The translations under genes and the position numbers were made by a program. This document shows, one piece after another, positions 26,400-34,849 of a DNA stretch of 64,000 nucleotides; the first letter of the stretch is position 1; each line of letters starts with the position of its first letter. The stretch is from Pseudonocardia kunmingensis (lineage in GTDB: Bacteria > Actinomycetota > Actinomycetes > Mycobacteriales > Pseudonocardiaceae): NCBI RefSeq assembly GCF_006716445.1, contig NZ_VFPA01000003.1:1302001-1366000 (forward strand), written 5' to 3'. The notes under the pieces are model-generated. The model worked only from the letters and a program-made list of their open reading frames with translations. It was not told the origin of the DNA and did not search any database.

Positions 26400-28472
26400 G
26401 TGACCGACGACAGACGGCGCACACCCGGTCGCGAACGTGCCGTGCCCCCTCCGCGGCAACCGCCCCGCCCGCAGCAGGCCCCGCCGCCCGCGGCCCGCCG
26501 CAACGACCGCGGCCAGCGCGCGGTCCCCCCGTCGCGGCACCCGCAGCCACCGCGCCGTCCGGTGCTGCCTGCCGACAGCGCCACCCGGCAGGTCCCGATC
26601 CAGCAGGCCCCCGCACGCCGGCCCCCGCGGCCCCGCGACGAGCCCGCCACCCGTCCGGTACCGAAGTCCGCCTCCGCCCCCACGGCCCGCCGCGCGCCCG
26701 CCGAGCCGCGCCGCCCCGCACCGCCCCGCACGCCCCCGCCGAAGCGCCCGAACGGCGTCGCGCCGTCCCCGGCGCCGGCCGCACCGCCCAGGGCTCCGGC
26801 CCGGCCCGCCACCCCGCCGCCCGACGACGCCGAGCTGCCCACGACGCGCAACCGCGCGCTCCCCCCACCCCGCACGTCCGTCCTGCGCAAGTCGGGCGGC
26901 CGGTCGTCCACCGCGCACAAGGGTGAGCCGGAGAAGAAGAAGGGTGCGGGCAAGGCGGAGGAGCGGCCCGCCGCCGGGGCGGAGGACCAGCCGCAGCGCA
27001 GCTTCGGGCGCGCGCTGGCCGCCACCGCCGCGGCCACGATCGCGCCGGGATCGGGGCACCTGCTCCTGCGCCGCACCCGCAGCGGGGCCGTGATCCTCGG
27101 CACGTTCGTGCTCGTGCTCGCGGTGCTCGCCATCCTCGTCCTCACCTCCGACTACGCGGCGCTGCTCGAGACGGCCCTGTCGTCCAACGTGCTCGTCATG
27201 GGTGCGATCGGCTGCGTGGTGGCCGCGCTCGCGTGGATGGCCGTGATCGTCCGCACCTACCTGCTCGCGCGCCCGCGCGGGTTGGGCCTCGCGCACAAGG
27301 TGGTGGGCGTCGGGGCCGTCACCGCGCTGTGCCTGGTGGTGGCCGCCCCGCTGGGCTTCGGCGCCAACCTGGCCAACTCCCAGCGCAACCTGCTGAACGA
27401 CCTGTTCGCAGGCGGTGGCGGCACGGCGGCGGCCGAGGCCATCGCCAAGCCCCGGCTGAACATCCTGCTCGTCGGCAGCGACGCCGGACCGGACCGCACC
27501 GGCGCCCGCACCGACACGATGATGGTCGCGAACATCGACACCCGCACGGGGCGCACCGTCCTGTTCTCGCTGCCCCGCAACATCAGCTACGCCCAGTTCC
27601 CGCCGGGTTCCCCGATGGACGAGGAGTTCCCCCGCGGGTTCCACGACAGCTCCGACCCGCTGTCGGGTGACTACCTGCTCAACGCCGTCTACGCCTACGG
27701 GCTCCAGCACCCCGAGCTCGCGCCGAGCGGCCCCACCCCCGACCCCGGGCTCAACCTGCTGCACCAGACCGTGTCGGAGATGCTCGGGCTGCAGCTCGAC
27801 TACTTCGTCGAGGTCAACATGGCCGGGTTCGCCTCGATCATCGACGCGCTCGGCGGCCTCACCGTCGACGTCGGTCCCGAGCGCATCCCGATCGGTGGCA
27901 TCACACCCAGCGGCCGCCACGTCAGGCCGGACGGCTACATCGAGCCGGGCGTCCAGGTGCTCTCCGGTGAGCAGTCGCTGGCGTTCGCCCGCTCCCGCAC
28001 CGGGTCCACCGACTACGCGCGGATGGGCAGGCAGCGCTGCCTGCTGCAGAACATCCTCACCCAGAAGAGCCCCACCGACCTGCTCACCAACTTCCAGGCC
28101 GTCGCCGCGGCCACCACCAACAGCGTGGCGACCAACATCCCCCAGGAAGTGCTCCCGGCCCTCGCCGCGCTGGCCGGCGGCGAAGGCGGCATCTCGTTGG
28201 AGAGCGTGGCGTTCGACCCGAACCTGCCCGACCCGGGCGAGGAGGACGGGTTCTTCAAGACCGGCGACCCCGACTTCGAGTACATGCGCGAGGTCGTGCA
28301 GGACGCCATCAACCGGCCCGCACCTCCTCCCGCCCCCACCAGCGCACCGCCCACCGCGGCCGCCCGGGGCGCCGACGCCGACGACGAGGACGAGGACGAG
28401 GACGCGCAGGACGAGGAGTCGGTGGAGGCGGCGTCGGCCGCGCCCACCTCGCTCGCGCAGTCCTGCGGCTGA
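26400..28472 (+). CDS. LytR-CpsA-Psr (LCP) family cell-wall ligase
   Basis: 690-residue membrane enzyme that transfers undecaprenyl-linked glycopolymers to peptidoglycan (arabinogalactan-type ligation in relatives). A 190-residue cytosolic Pro/Arg-rich tail is followed by three hydrophobic segments (about 220-340). The extracellular LCP domain has LLVGSDAGPDRTGARTDTMM, SLPRNISY and ARSRTGSTDYARMGRQRC. The C-terminus is a highly acidic DDEDEDED run. GTG 26400 sits 10 nt after AGGAGGG. The long disordered tail is typical of actinobacterial members phosphorylated by PknB-type kinases. Convergent with a response regulator gene. Confidence 0.93.
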   Translation: MTDDRRRTPGRERAVPPPRQPPRPQQAPPPAARRNDRGQRAVPPSRHPQPPRRPVLPADSATRQVPIQQAPARRPPRPRDEPATRPVPKSASAPTARRAPAEPRRPAPPRTPPPKRPNGVAPSPAPAAPPRAPARPATPPPDDAELPTTRNRALPPPRTSVLRKSGGRSSTAHKGEPEKKKGAGKAEERPAAGAEDQPQRSFGRALAATAAATIAPGSGHLLLRRTRSGAVILGTFVLVLAVLAILVLTSDYAALLETALSSNVLVMGAIGCVVAALAWMAVIVRTYLLARPRGLGLAHKVVGVGAVTALCLVVAAPLGFGANLANSQRNLLNDLFAGGGGTAAAEAIAKPRLNILLVGSDAGPDRTGARTDTMMVANIDTRTGRTVLFSLPRNISYAQFPPGSPMDEEFPRGFHDSSDPLSGDYLLNAVYAYGLQHPELAPSGPTPDPGLNLLHQTVSEMLGLQLDYFVEVNMAGFASIIDALGGLTVDVGPERIPIGGITPSGRHVRPDGYIEPGVQVLSGEQSLAFARSRTGSTDYARMGRQRCLLQNILTQKSPTDLLTNFQAVAAATTNSVATNIPQEVLPALAALAGGEGGISLESVAFDPNLPDPGEEDGFFKTGDPDFEYMREVVQDAINRPAPPPAPTSAPPTAAARGADADDEDEDEDAQDEESVEAASAAPTSLAQSCG

Positions 28473-28495
28473 CGGGGCCGGTGGGGACCGTCAGC
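28468..28495. terminator. Short bidirectional hairpin at convergent stops
   Basis: GCTGACGG at 28468-28475 pairs perfectly with 28488-28495 over a 12-nt loop. It includes the stop codon of the LCP gene and touches the stop of the response regulator. Confidence 0.6.
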
Positions 28496-29187
28496 TAGCC
28501 CGTTGTGCCGCCCGGACGCCAGCGGTACTCCGTCTGCGGGCGCCCGGCCGTCCCGTAGCGGGCGTCCCGCTCGGCGAGCCCGGTCTGCACCAGGTACTCG
28601 AGGTAGCGCCGGGCCGTCACCCGGGACGCACCGACCGCCTCGGCCACCTCGGCCGCCGTCCGGCCACCCTCCCCGGCGCCGGCGAGCACCCCGGCGACCG
28701 CGTCGAGCGACTCGCGGCTCACGCCCTTGGGCAGGCCGCCCGCCCCGACCGGCGCCCGCAGCGTGCCGAACAGCTCGTCGACGTCGTCCTGCGCCACCAC
28801 CGGGCCGGAGCCGAGCCGCTGCCGGTACCCGAGGTAGCTCTCCAGCTTCCGGCGCACCGCGCTGAACGTGAACGGCTTGACGAGGTACTGGGTGGCCCCG
28901 AACGCGACCGCCGCCTGCACGACCGCGATGTCGCGGGCCCTGGTCACCATGATCACGTCCGCGGTGTCGCCCGTGGCGCGCATCCGGCGCAGCACCTCGA
29001 GGCCGCTGGTGTCGGGCAGGTGGACGTCGAGGAGCACGAGGTCCACCGGCGTGGTGGCCAGCACGCGCAGCGCGTCGGCGCCGGTCGCGGCGCTCGCGAC
29101 CACCGTGAAGCCCGGTACCCGGCCGACGTAGCTGGCGTGCGCCGCCGCGGCCACCGGGTCGTCCTCCACGACGAGCGTGCGGATCAC
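28495..29187 (-). CDS. CitB/DctR-type response regulator
   Basis: 230 residues. Receiver domain with VVEDDP, phospho-acceptor in LVLLDVHLPDTSGLEVL and KPFTFSAVRRKL. The C-terminal helix-turn-helix (RTAAEVAEAVGASRVTARRYLEYLV) is the type found in regulators of citrate, malate and fumarate transport. GTG 29187 overlaps the kinase stop by 4 nt. With the kinase it most likely activates the divergent dicarboxylate carrier. Confidence 0.92.
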   Translation of the reverse strand: MIRTLVVEDDPVAAAAHASYVGRVPGFTVVASAATGADALRVLATTPVDLVLLDVHLPDTSGLEVLRRMRATGDTADVIMVTRARDIAVVQAAVAFGATQYLVKPFTFSAVRRKLESYLGYRQRLGSGPVVAQDDVDELFGTLRAPVGAGGLPKGVSRESLDAVAGVLAGAGEGGRTAAEVAEAVGASRVTARRYLEYLVQTGLAERDARYGTAGRPQTEYRWRPGGTTG

Positions 29188-30770
29188 GCGCGCACCAGCG
29201 GCAGGCGCACCGTGAACTCCGCGGGACCCGCCAGCCGCACGCTGCCACCGTGGCGCTGGGCCGCCCGCCGCACCAGCGCGAGGCCCAGCCCGCGGCCGAG
29301 ACCGTCGTGCCCGGCGCTGCTCACCTTCGTGCTGAAACCCCGCTCGAAGGCCCGCTCCACGTCCTCGGCCGGCACGCCGGGGCCGCTGTCGCGCACCCGC
29401 AGCTCCACCGCGCCGTCGGCGATCCCGGCCCCGAACCGCACCCAGCGCGGCGCCGGGGCGTCCTGCGCGGCGTCGACCGCGTTGTCGAGCAGGTTGCCCA
29501 CGATCGTGACCAGGTCGCGCGGATCGGCCACGCCCGCCGGCACGCGGGTGCCCTCGTCCACGCTCAGCTCGACGCCCCGCTCCCCCGCCGCGGCGGCCTT
29601 GCCGACGACCAGCGCCGCCAGCTCGGGCACCGCGATGCCGTCGACGACGGCGTCGGTGAGGTGCTGGGAGACGGTGAGCTCGGCGGTGGCGTACTCCAGC
29701 GCCTCCTCGGCGCGGCCGAGCTCGATCAGCGAGATCACGGTGTGCAGCTGGTTGGCGGCCTCGTGGGCCTGGGCGTGCAGCGAGTCGGCGAACCCGCGGA
29801 CGGTCTGCAGCTCGCTCACCAGCTCCCGCAGCTCGGTGTGGTCGCGCAGGGTGACGACGGTGCCGAGGTGGCTCCCCGCCCAGCGGGCGGCACCCTGGCT
29901 CACGACGACGATCCGGTCGGCGGTCAGGTGGATCTCGTCGTCGCGCGGGCCGCCGTCGGCCAGCGCGTCGCCCAGCACGGCCGGGAGGCCGATCTCGTCG
30001 ACCCGCCGCCCGTGCACCTCCCCCGGCAGCGCGAGCAGCCGCCGTGCCTCGTCGTTCACCAACTGCACGCGGCCCTCCCGGTCCAGCAGCAGGAGCCCCT
30101 CCCGCACCGCGTGCAGCACCGCGTCGTAGTACTCGTACATCCGGGACAGCTCCGCGGGCCCGAGGTCGTGCGTCGAGCGCCGCAGCCAGCGGCTCACCAG
30201 CCAGGACCCGGCCGCCGCCAGCAACAGCGCCACCGCGGCCGCGCCCAGCACCAGCGGCACCTGCCGCTGGAGGTCCTGCGCCACCGCGGTGATCGAGCGG
30301 CCCACCGACACCAGCGCGACGACCCGGCCGCCGTCCAGCACCGGCACGACCGCCCGCACCGACGGGCCCAGCGTGCCCGTGTAGGTCTCGGTGAACTCGG
30401 TCTCGCCCGCCGCCGCGGGACCGATGGTGCCCACGAAGGTGCGCCCGATCTCGGCGGGCGTCGGGTGGGAGTAGCGGATGCCCTGCGGCGTCATCACGAC
30501 CACGAAGTCGGTGCCCGTGTCGAGGCGCACGCGCTCGGCGAGGGGCTGCAGGGCCAGCGCCGGGTCCGGGTCGTCGAGGGCGGCGAGCACCTCCGGCGAC
30601 GCGGCCAGCGTGTGCGCGATCCCGAGCATCTCCTCGGCGGTCGCCGCGCGCTCGGTCTCCTGCAACTGCCAGTACGTGGCCACCGCGAGCCCGGTCAGCA
30701 CGATCCCCACGATCGCGGCCTGCAGCGCGAACAGCTGCCGGGCGAGGCTCCACCCGTGTGCGCGCCCCAT
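29184..30770 (-). CDS. CitA/DcuS-type sensor histidine kinase
   Basis: 528 residues. One transmembrane helix (about 12-32), an extracytoplasmic sensor domain of about 130 residues (DTGTDFVVVMTPQGIRYSHPTPAEIGRTFVGTI pattern, typical of citrate/C4-dicarboxylate PASp domains), a second helix (about 180-200), a cytosolic PAS domain (AVREGLLLLDREGRVQLVNDEARRLL) and an SpoOB-like H box (QAHEAANQLHTVISLIELG) with N box NLLDNAVDAA and GRGLGLALVR. ATG 30770 has GGAG 7 nt upstream. It senses a carboxylate outside the cell and controls the adjacent carrier gene. Confidence 0.93.
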   Translation of the reverse strand: MGRAHGWSLARQLFALQAAIVGIVLTGLAVATYWQLQETERAATAEEMLGIAHTLAASPEVLAALDDPDPALALQPLAERVRLDTGTDFVVVMTPQGIRYSHPTPAEIGRTFVGTIGPAAAGETEFTETYTGTLGPSVRAVVPVLDGGRVVALVSVGRSITAVAQDLQRQVPLVLGAAAVALLLAAAGSWLVSRWLRRSTHDLGPAELSRMYEYYDAVLHAVREGLLLLDREGRVQLVNDEARRLLALPGEVHGRRVDEIGLPAVLGDALADGGPRDDEIHLTADRIVVVSQGAARWAGSHLGTVVTLRDHTELRELVSELQTVRGFADSLHAQAHEAANQLHTVISLIELGRAEEALEYATAELTVSQHLTDAVVDGIAVPELAALVVGKAAAAGERGVELSVDEGTRVPAGVADPRDLVTIVGNLLDNAVDAAQDAPAPRWVRFGAGIADGAVELRVRDSGPGVPAEDVERAFERGFSTKVSSAGHDGLGRGLGLALVRRAAQRHGGSVRLAGPAEFTVRLPLVRA

Positions 30771-30909
30771 CCGGTGCTCCACCCGTCGTCTACCGAAATG
30801 AACGAAAGCGGAACCGTAGCCACACCGGCCCGCATGCTCGCGGCGATGGTCACCGGTCACCCGGTACCCGTGCAAACGCCACCACCGTCGTCGGCCCCGG
30901 AGGAACCCC

Positions 30910-32256
30910 GTGACAGACAAGAGCGCGCCACCCCGGCGGGATCGCACGCACTACCTCTACATCGCCGTCATCATCGCCGTGCTCGCGGGCGTCGTCGTCG
31001 GCCTGGTCGCCCCCGCGGTCGGGGAGGCGCTCAAGCCGGTGGGCACCGCCTTCGTCAACCTGATCAAGATGATGATCTCCCCGGTCATCTTCTGCACGAT
31101 CGTCCTGGGCATCGGCTCGATCCGGCAGGCCGCGAAGGTCGGTCGCGTCGGCGGGCTGGCGCTGGGCTACTTCCTCACGATGTCCACGATCGCGCTCGTC
31201 ATCGGCCTGGTCGTGGGCAACATCCTGCAGCCCGGCACCGGCCTGGACCTGGGCGGCCTCGAGCACTACGAGGCCCCGGAGGGCGAGTCGACCTCCGAGT
31301 TCCTGATGGGGATCATCCCGACGACGTTGTTCTCCCCGCTGGTCGGCGACAGCGTGCTGTCCACCCTCTTCGTGGCGCTGCTCGTCGGGTTCGGCGTGCA
31401 GGCGCTCGGCCGCTCCGGCGAGCCCCTGCTGCGGGGCGTGAAGCACCTGCAGCGGCTGGTGTTCCGGGTGCTGGCGATGATCATGTGGGTGGCCCCGGTC
31501 GGCGCGTTCGGCGCGATCGCGGCCGTGATCGGCGAGACCGGTTGGTCCGGGATCGGCGCCCTGTTCCAGGTGATGGCGGGCTTCTACATCACCTGCGCGC
31601 TCTTCGTGTTCGTCGTGCTCGGGCTCCTCCTGCGGCTCGTGACCGGGATGAACATCTTCTCGCTGCTGCGCTACCTCGGCCGCGAGTTCCTGCTGATCGT
31701 CTCGACCTCGTCGTCGGAGTCGGCGCTGCCGCGGCTGATCGCGAAGATGGAGCACGCCGGGATCTCGAAGCCGGTCGTCGGCATCACGGTCCCCACCGGC
31801 TACTCGTTCAACCTGGACGGCACCGCCATCTACCTGACGATGGCCTCGCTGTTCATCGCCGACGCCATGGGCAGCCCGCTCTCGATCGGCGAGCAGATCT
31901 CCCTCCTGCTGTTCATGATCATCGCGTCGAAGGGCGCGGCGGGCGTCACGGGCGCGGGCCTCGCGACGCTGGCCGGCGGGCTGGCCTCGCACCGACCCGA
32001 CCTCGTCGACGGCGTCGGCATGATCGTCGGGATCGACCGGTTCATGTCCGAGGCCCGCGCCCTCACCAACTTCGCAGGCAACGCCGTCGCGACCGTGCTG
32101 ATCGGGCACTGGGTCGGCGAGCTCGACCGCGAGAAGGCGGACCGCGTGCTGCGCGGCGAGGACCCGTTCGACGAGGCCACGATGCTCGACGACGACCACC
32201 ACGGCGGCGAGACCACTCCCGCCCCCGAGCCGGAGAAGGCCGCTACGAGCGCCTGA
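30910..32256 (+). CDS. dctA: C4-dicarboxylate:cation symporter
   Basis: 448-residue DAACS-family carrier importing succinate, fumarate or malate with sodium or protons. Eight membrane helices plus two re-entrant hairpins: the serine-rich hairpin STSSSESALPRLI, PTGYSFNLDGTAIYL, and GAAGVTGAGLATLAGGL with IVGIDRFMSEARALTNFAGN carrying substrate-binding Asp/Arg/Asn. GGAGG precedes GTG 30910. Divergent from its probable two-component regulator. The 139-bp gap contains GAAATGAACGAAAGC, a possible regulator site. A strong hairpin follows. Confidence 0.93.
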   Translation: MTDKSAPPRRDRTHYLYIAVIIAVLAGVVVGLVAPAVGEALKPVGTAFVNLIKMMISPVIFCTIVLGIGSIRQAAKVGRVGGLALGYFLTMSTIALVIGLVVGNILQPGTGLDLGGLEHYEAPEGESTSEFLMGIIPTTLFSPLVGDSVLSTLFVALLVGFGVQALGRSGEPLLRGVKHLQRLVFRVLAMIMWVAPVGAFGAIAAVIGETGWSGIGALFQVMAGFYITCALFVFVVLGLLLRLVTGMNIFSLLRYLGREFLLIVSTSSSESALPRLIAKMEHAGISKPVVGITVPTGYSFNLDGTAIYLTMASLFIADAMGSPLSIGEQISLLLFMIIASKGAAGVTGAGLATLAGGLASHRPDLVDGVGMIVGIDRFMSEARALTNFAGNAVATVLIGHWVGELDREKADRVLRGEDPFDEATMLDDDHHGGETTPAPEPEKAATSA

Positions 32257-32266
32257 TCCCACGGCA

Positions 32267-32300
32267 CAGCGGCGCCCCGCCCACCAGCGGGGCGCCGCTG
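32267..32300 (+). terminator. dctA terminator
   Basis: Arms CAGCGGCGCCCCGC (32267-32280) and 32287-32300 are perfectly complementary over 14 bp around a 6-nt loop, beginning 11 bp after the dctA stop. Confidence 0.85.
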
Positions 32301-32309
32301 TCCGTCTGC

Positions 32310-32371
32310 GGGTGAACGGAACACCAGGGTTGTTCGATCTTGTCTGGACAGCTCTGGTGTTCCGTTCACCC
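32310..32371. repeat. 18-bp perfect inverted repeat
   Basis: GGGTGAACGGAACACCAG at 32310-32327 is exactly complementary to 32354-32371, with a 26-nt loop. It lies only 10 bp after the dctA terminator, so a second terminator is not an obvious need. It could be an element end, a protein site or a structured RNA. Confidence 0.65.
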
Positions 32372-32398
32372 GAATCGGTCCGCCGGTTCTCGCGTGCG

Positions 32399-32983
32399 CC
32401 TCCCGTGGGCGCGCCGTTCCCGGCTCGAGGCGAGCTGCCCCACCCCTCGCCCCGGCCTTCCGCGCGATCACCCCGGCGCCGAGCGCCACCCTGCCGTACG
32501 GGAGTGGCCGGGTTGGCACCACTACCGAGTGACGTGGTCGCCGTGACGGCCGTCCCCGGCTGCGCGGCACGCCAGTTCCGGACGAGAACGCCCTGCCGGG
32601 TGCCACGCGACTGGCGGTGGTGCCGTTCCACCCCCTACCAAGGCCTTGATCAGCGAGGATGGGACTCGAGCTGCCACTGCAGCGCATGTCCCGCCCCCGC
32701 CGATCATTGGCCCATGACTGCCAGAATTGTCCGGATCGCGTGGATGAAGGGGCGCACCGGGACCACAGCCGGTCGCGTGGCACCCAGCGGGAACGGTCTC
32801 GTCCCGGGCGGGCGTGCCGCGCAGTCGGGGACGGCCGTCACGGCGACCACGTCATTCGGTAGTTCTGCCCACTCGACCATCTCCCCGACGGGAGGGGCCA
32901 GGAGGAGGGGGCGGTCCGGACGAAGACCCCGGCCGGCGCGGGAGGCGGTGGTCGCGAGCCGGGCACGGCGCGCCCACAGGAGG
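32399..32983. repeat. Long imperfect inverted duplication
   Basis: The left arm (about 32399-32621) recurs inverted as the right arm (about 32762-32983). Three blocks align: 32399-32427 with 32955-32983 (two mismatches in 29), 32515-32573 with 32811-32869 (four mismatches in 59) and 32598-32621 with 32762-32785. The sequences between the blocks have diverged or changed length. In one frame both arms would encode DVVAVTAVPxCAAR. A partial third copy of GTGACGGCCGTCC is at about 33004. This may be a decayed duplicated gene or a non-autonomous element. Confidence 0.65.
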
Positions 32984-33054
32984 TTCTGCATGGTCAGGTG
33001 GACGTGACGGCCGTCCAGCCGCGCGAGAACAGCACACAGGTCGACCTGACCACG

Positions 33055-33120
33055 CATGATCGGCAGAAGTGGTGTGAGAGCGACATTTCTGTCGCCGTGA
33101 CACCACTCCTGGCGATCATG
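33055..33120. repeat. 66-bp interrupted hairpin
   Basis: CATGATCG at 33055-33062 pairs with the end of the element at 33113-33120, then AGTGGTGT pairs with ACACCACT, then GCGACA with TGTCGC at the tip. Three paired blocks separated by small symmetric mismatches suggest a folded RNA or cruciform. Confidence 0.6.
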
Positions 33121-33225
33121 CCGCCTGCCGACCCGCGAGACGTACAGGAGCGCGGCCGGGAGGACGCTCACGTACGACTCGCACCGATCACGCGCCCTCA
33201 GCCGGGTCTCCCCACCGAGGATGCC

Positions 33226-33297
33226 GCTCGCACACACCGGCAGGGCTCGGCACACACGACCAGACATGTGTGCCGCGCCCCGGAGGTGTGTGCGAGC
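33226..33297. repeat. Nested inverted repeat upstream of the SMP-30-like gene
   Basis: Outer arms GCTCGCACACACC (33226-33238) and 33285-33297 pair perfectly over 13 bp. Inside, GGCACACA (33249-33256) pairs with TGTGTGCC (33267-33274). It lies 68 bp before the next gene and could act as a leader structure or operator array. Confidence 0.6.
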
Positions 33298-33364
33298 AGC
33301 CGCAGGCGAGCACGCCGTCCCCGTCGGCCCGGCGGGGCCCGCCCCACGTTGGTCTACTGGGCGC

Positions 33365-34252
33365 ATGACTCGAGAGATCGTCGCCGAGCAGGCCACCCCC
33401 GCCGTCGCCGAGCACGGGGAGGGGCCCGTGTGGGACGCGAGCCGGGGCGTGCTCGCGTCGGTGGACATGCACCGGGGGGACCTGCTCACGGTCGACCTCC
33501 TGCGCGACGGGGCCGAGCTCGCGCAGGTCCGCCGCCGGCACGTGGGCGACCTGCTCGCCGCGCTGCGGCCCCGGGCCCGCGGCGGGTGGGTGGTGGGGCT
33601 GAGCCGCGGCTTCGGCCTGCTCGACGAGCCGGGTTCGGAGGGCGAGGGCGAGGCGCGGCCGCTGGGCGAGCTGTGGTCGGACCCGACGGTCCGGATGAAC
33701 GACGGCGGCTGCGACCCGGCGGGCGCGTTCTGGTGCGGTTCGATGGGCACGGACGGCGGGAGCGGGCGCGGCGCCCTCTACCGGCTCGCGCCCGACGGCT
33801 CGGTCGCCACGATGCTCACCGGCGTGTCGACCTCGAACGGGTTGTGCTGGTCGCCCGACGGGTCCCGCGCCTACTACGTCGACTCCGGAACCGGCGCCGT
33901 CGACATCCTCACCGTCGACTTCGCGACACCCTCGGTGACCTCCCGGGAGCGCTTCGTGGCCGTCGAGGGCGGCACGCCGGACGGGCTCACGGTCGACGCC
34001 GAGGGTGCGGTCTGGGTGGCGCTGTGGGGCGGCTCCGCGGTGCACCGCTACACCCCGGACGGGGCGCTCGACACCGTGGTCCGGGTACCCACCACACACC
34101 CCACTGCCTGCGCTTTCGCCGGTCCCGAGCTGGACGAGCTGTGGATCACGACCTCGGAACGGGGCGCCGGTGGCGCCGACGAACGCGCGGGCGCCCTGTA
34201 CCGGTGCCTGCCCGGAGTTCGCGGGCTCGAACCGCTGCCGTTCCGGGGCTGA
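33365..34252 (+). CDS. SMP-30/gluconolactonase-family hydrolase
   Basis: 295-residue six-bladed beta-propeller of the regucalcin/gluconolactonase family. Metal ligands are expected from EGPVWD (Glu18 region), NDGGCDPAGAFWCGSMG, STSNGLCWSPDGSRAYYVDSG and TPDGLTVDAEGAVWVALW. It likely hydrolyses a sugar or other lactone. The ATG at 33365 is chosen because the N-terminus then matches the family; no strong ribosome binding site is visible, so leaderless or weak initiation is possible. No sugar-acid pathway neighbours are present. Confidence 0.87.
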   Translation: MTREIVAEQATPAVAEHGEGPVWDASRGVLASVDMHRGDLLTVDLLRDGAELAQVRRRHVGDLLAALRPRARGGWVVGLSRGFGLLDEPGSEGEGEARPLGELWSDPTVRMNDGGCDPAGAFWCGSMGTDGGSGRGALYRLAPDGSVATMLTGVSTSNGLCWSPDGSRAYYVDSGTGAVDILTVDFATPSVTSRERFVAVEGGTPDGLTVDAEGAVWVALWGGSAVHRYTPDGALDTVVRVPTTHPTACAFAGPELDELWITTSERGAGGADERAGALYRCLPGVRGLEPLPFRG

Positions 34253-34340
34253 GGAGGGCCCGCGACGGGCCCGTACCACCCATGACCGGCGGCGACCGTT
34301 CGGCGCGGATCGGGGGGCGCGCGCGTGGCGCTGCGCCGTT

Positions 34341-34356
34341 CTGTCAGGCTTGACAG
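34341..34356 (+). promoter_or_regulatory. Palindrome overlapping a -35-like TTGACA before mIHF
   Basis: CTGTCA-GGCT-TGACAG at 34341-34356 is a perfect 6-4-6 inverted repeat. Its right half contains TTGACA (34350-34355), a good -35 match, 60 bp before the mIHF start. A regulator bound here would block the promoter. Confidence 0.45.
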
Positions 34357-34415
34357 CGAAGATGACCTGCGCACATCCCGTCCGGGGTGGACGCCTGGAG
34401 AGGAGAGAAGTCGAC

Positions 34416-34727
34416 ATGGCACTGCCCACGCTCACTCCCGAGCAGCGCGCCGAGGCCCTGAAGAAGGCCGCGGCCGCCCGCACCGCCCGCAAGGAGCTGC
34501 GCGACGCGATCGCTCGCGGCGAGCAGACGATCCCCGCGGTCCTCGACCGCGCGAAGTCCGACCAGGTCGTCGGCAAGACGAAGGTCGCCGACCTGCTCAA
34601 GAGCCTGCCGGGCTACGGCCCCGCCAAGGTCTCGCAGCTGCTGGAGCAGACCGGCATCGACGCGTCGCGCCGCGCCGCGGGCCTGGGCGACCGCCAGCGC
34701 CAGGCGCTGATCGACGCCCTCAAGTGA
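34416..34727 (+). CDS. mihF: Integration host factor, actinobacterial type (mIHF)
   Basis: 103-residue nucleoid-associated protein, unrelated to enterobacterial IHF. The N-terminal helix LTPEQRAEALKKAAAARTAR is followed by the DNA-binding helix-two-turn-helix core (VGKTKVADLLKSLPGYGPAKVSQLLEQTGI pattern) and IDASRRAAGLGDRQRQALI. Essential in mycobacteria, sIHF in Streptomyces. ATG 34416 follows GAGAGGAGAG. It stands alone here, whereas relatives often have gmk and rpoZ directly downstream. Confidence 0.95.
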   Translation: MALPTLTPEQRAEALKKAAAARTARKELRDAIARGEQTIPAVLDRAKSDQVVGKTKVADLLKSLPGYGPAKVSQLLEQTGIDASRRAAGLGDRQRQALIDALK

Positions 34728-34849
34728 CACCCACCGCCCCGGGCCCGGCCTAGGCACGACCGACAGCCGGGCCCGGGCGGGGTGGCGCCCGCCACGCGGG
34801 CGCCACTCGGGATCGACACGGAGCACCGCCGACCGGCAGGCTGCACGCC

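Larger units (their letters stand above)
32257..33364. other. Gene-free 1.1-kb region rich in long inverted repeats
   Basis: No reading frame here has a credible start, ribosome binding site and family match. Several open frames exist because of high GC. Instead the stretch contains a dctA terminator, an 18-bp perfect inverted repeat, a 585-bp imperfect inverted duplication, a 12-bp palindrome CAGGTCGACCTG (33038-33049) and two further nested hairpins, each listed separately. Confidence 0.6.

Noticed and set aside
32704..32990. 95-codon minus-strand frame in the right arm of the inverted duplication
   Set aside because: It resembles a protein only in the stretch shared with the other arm, has no ribosome binding site, and I recognise no family. 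Kept only as part of the repeat description.
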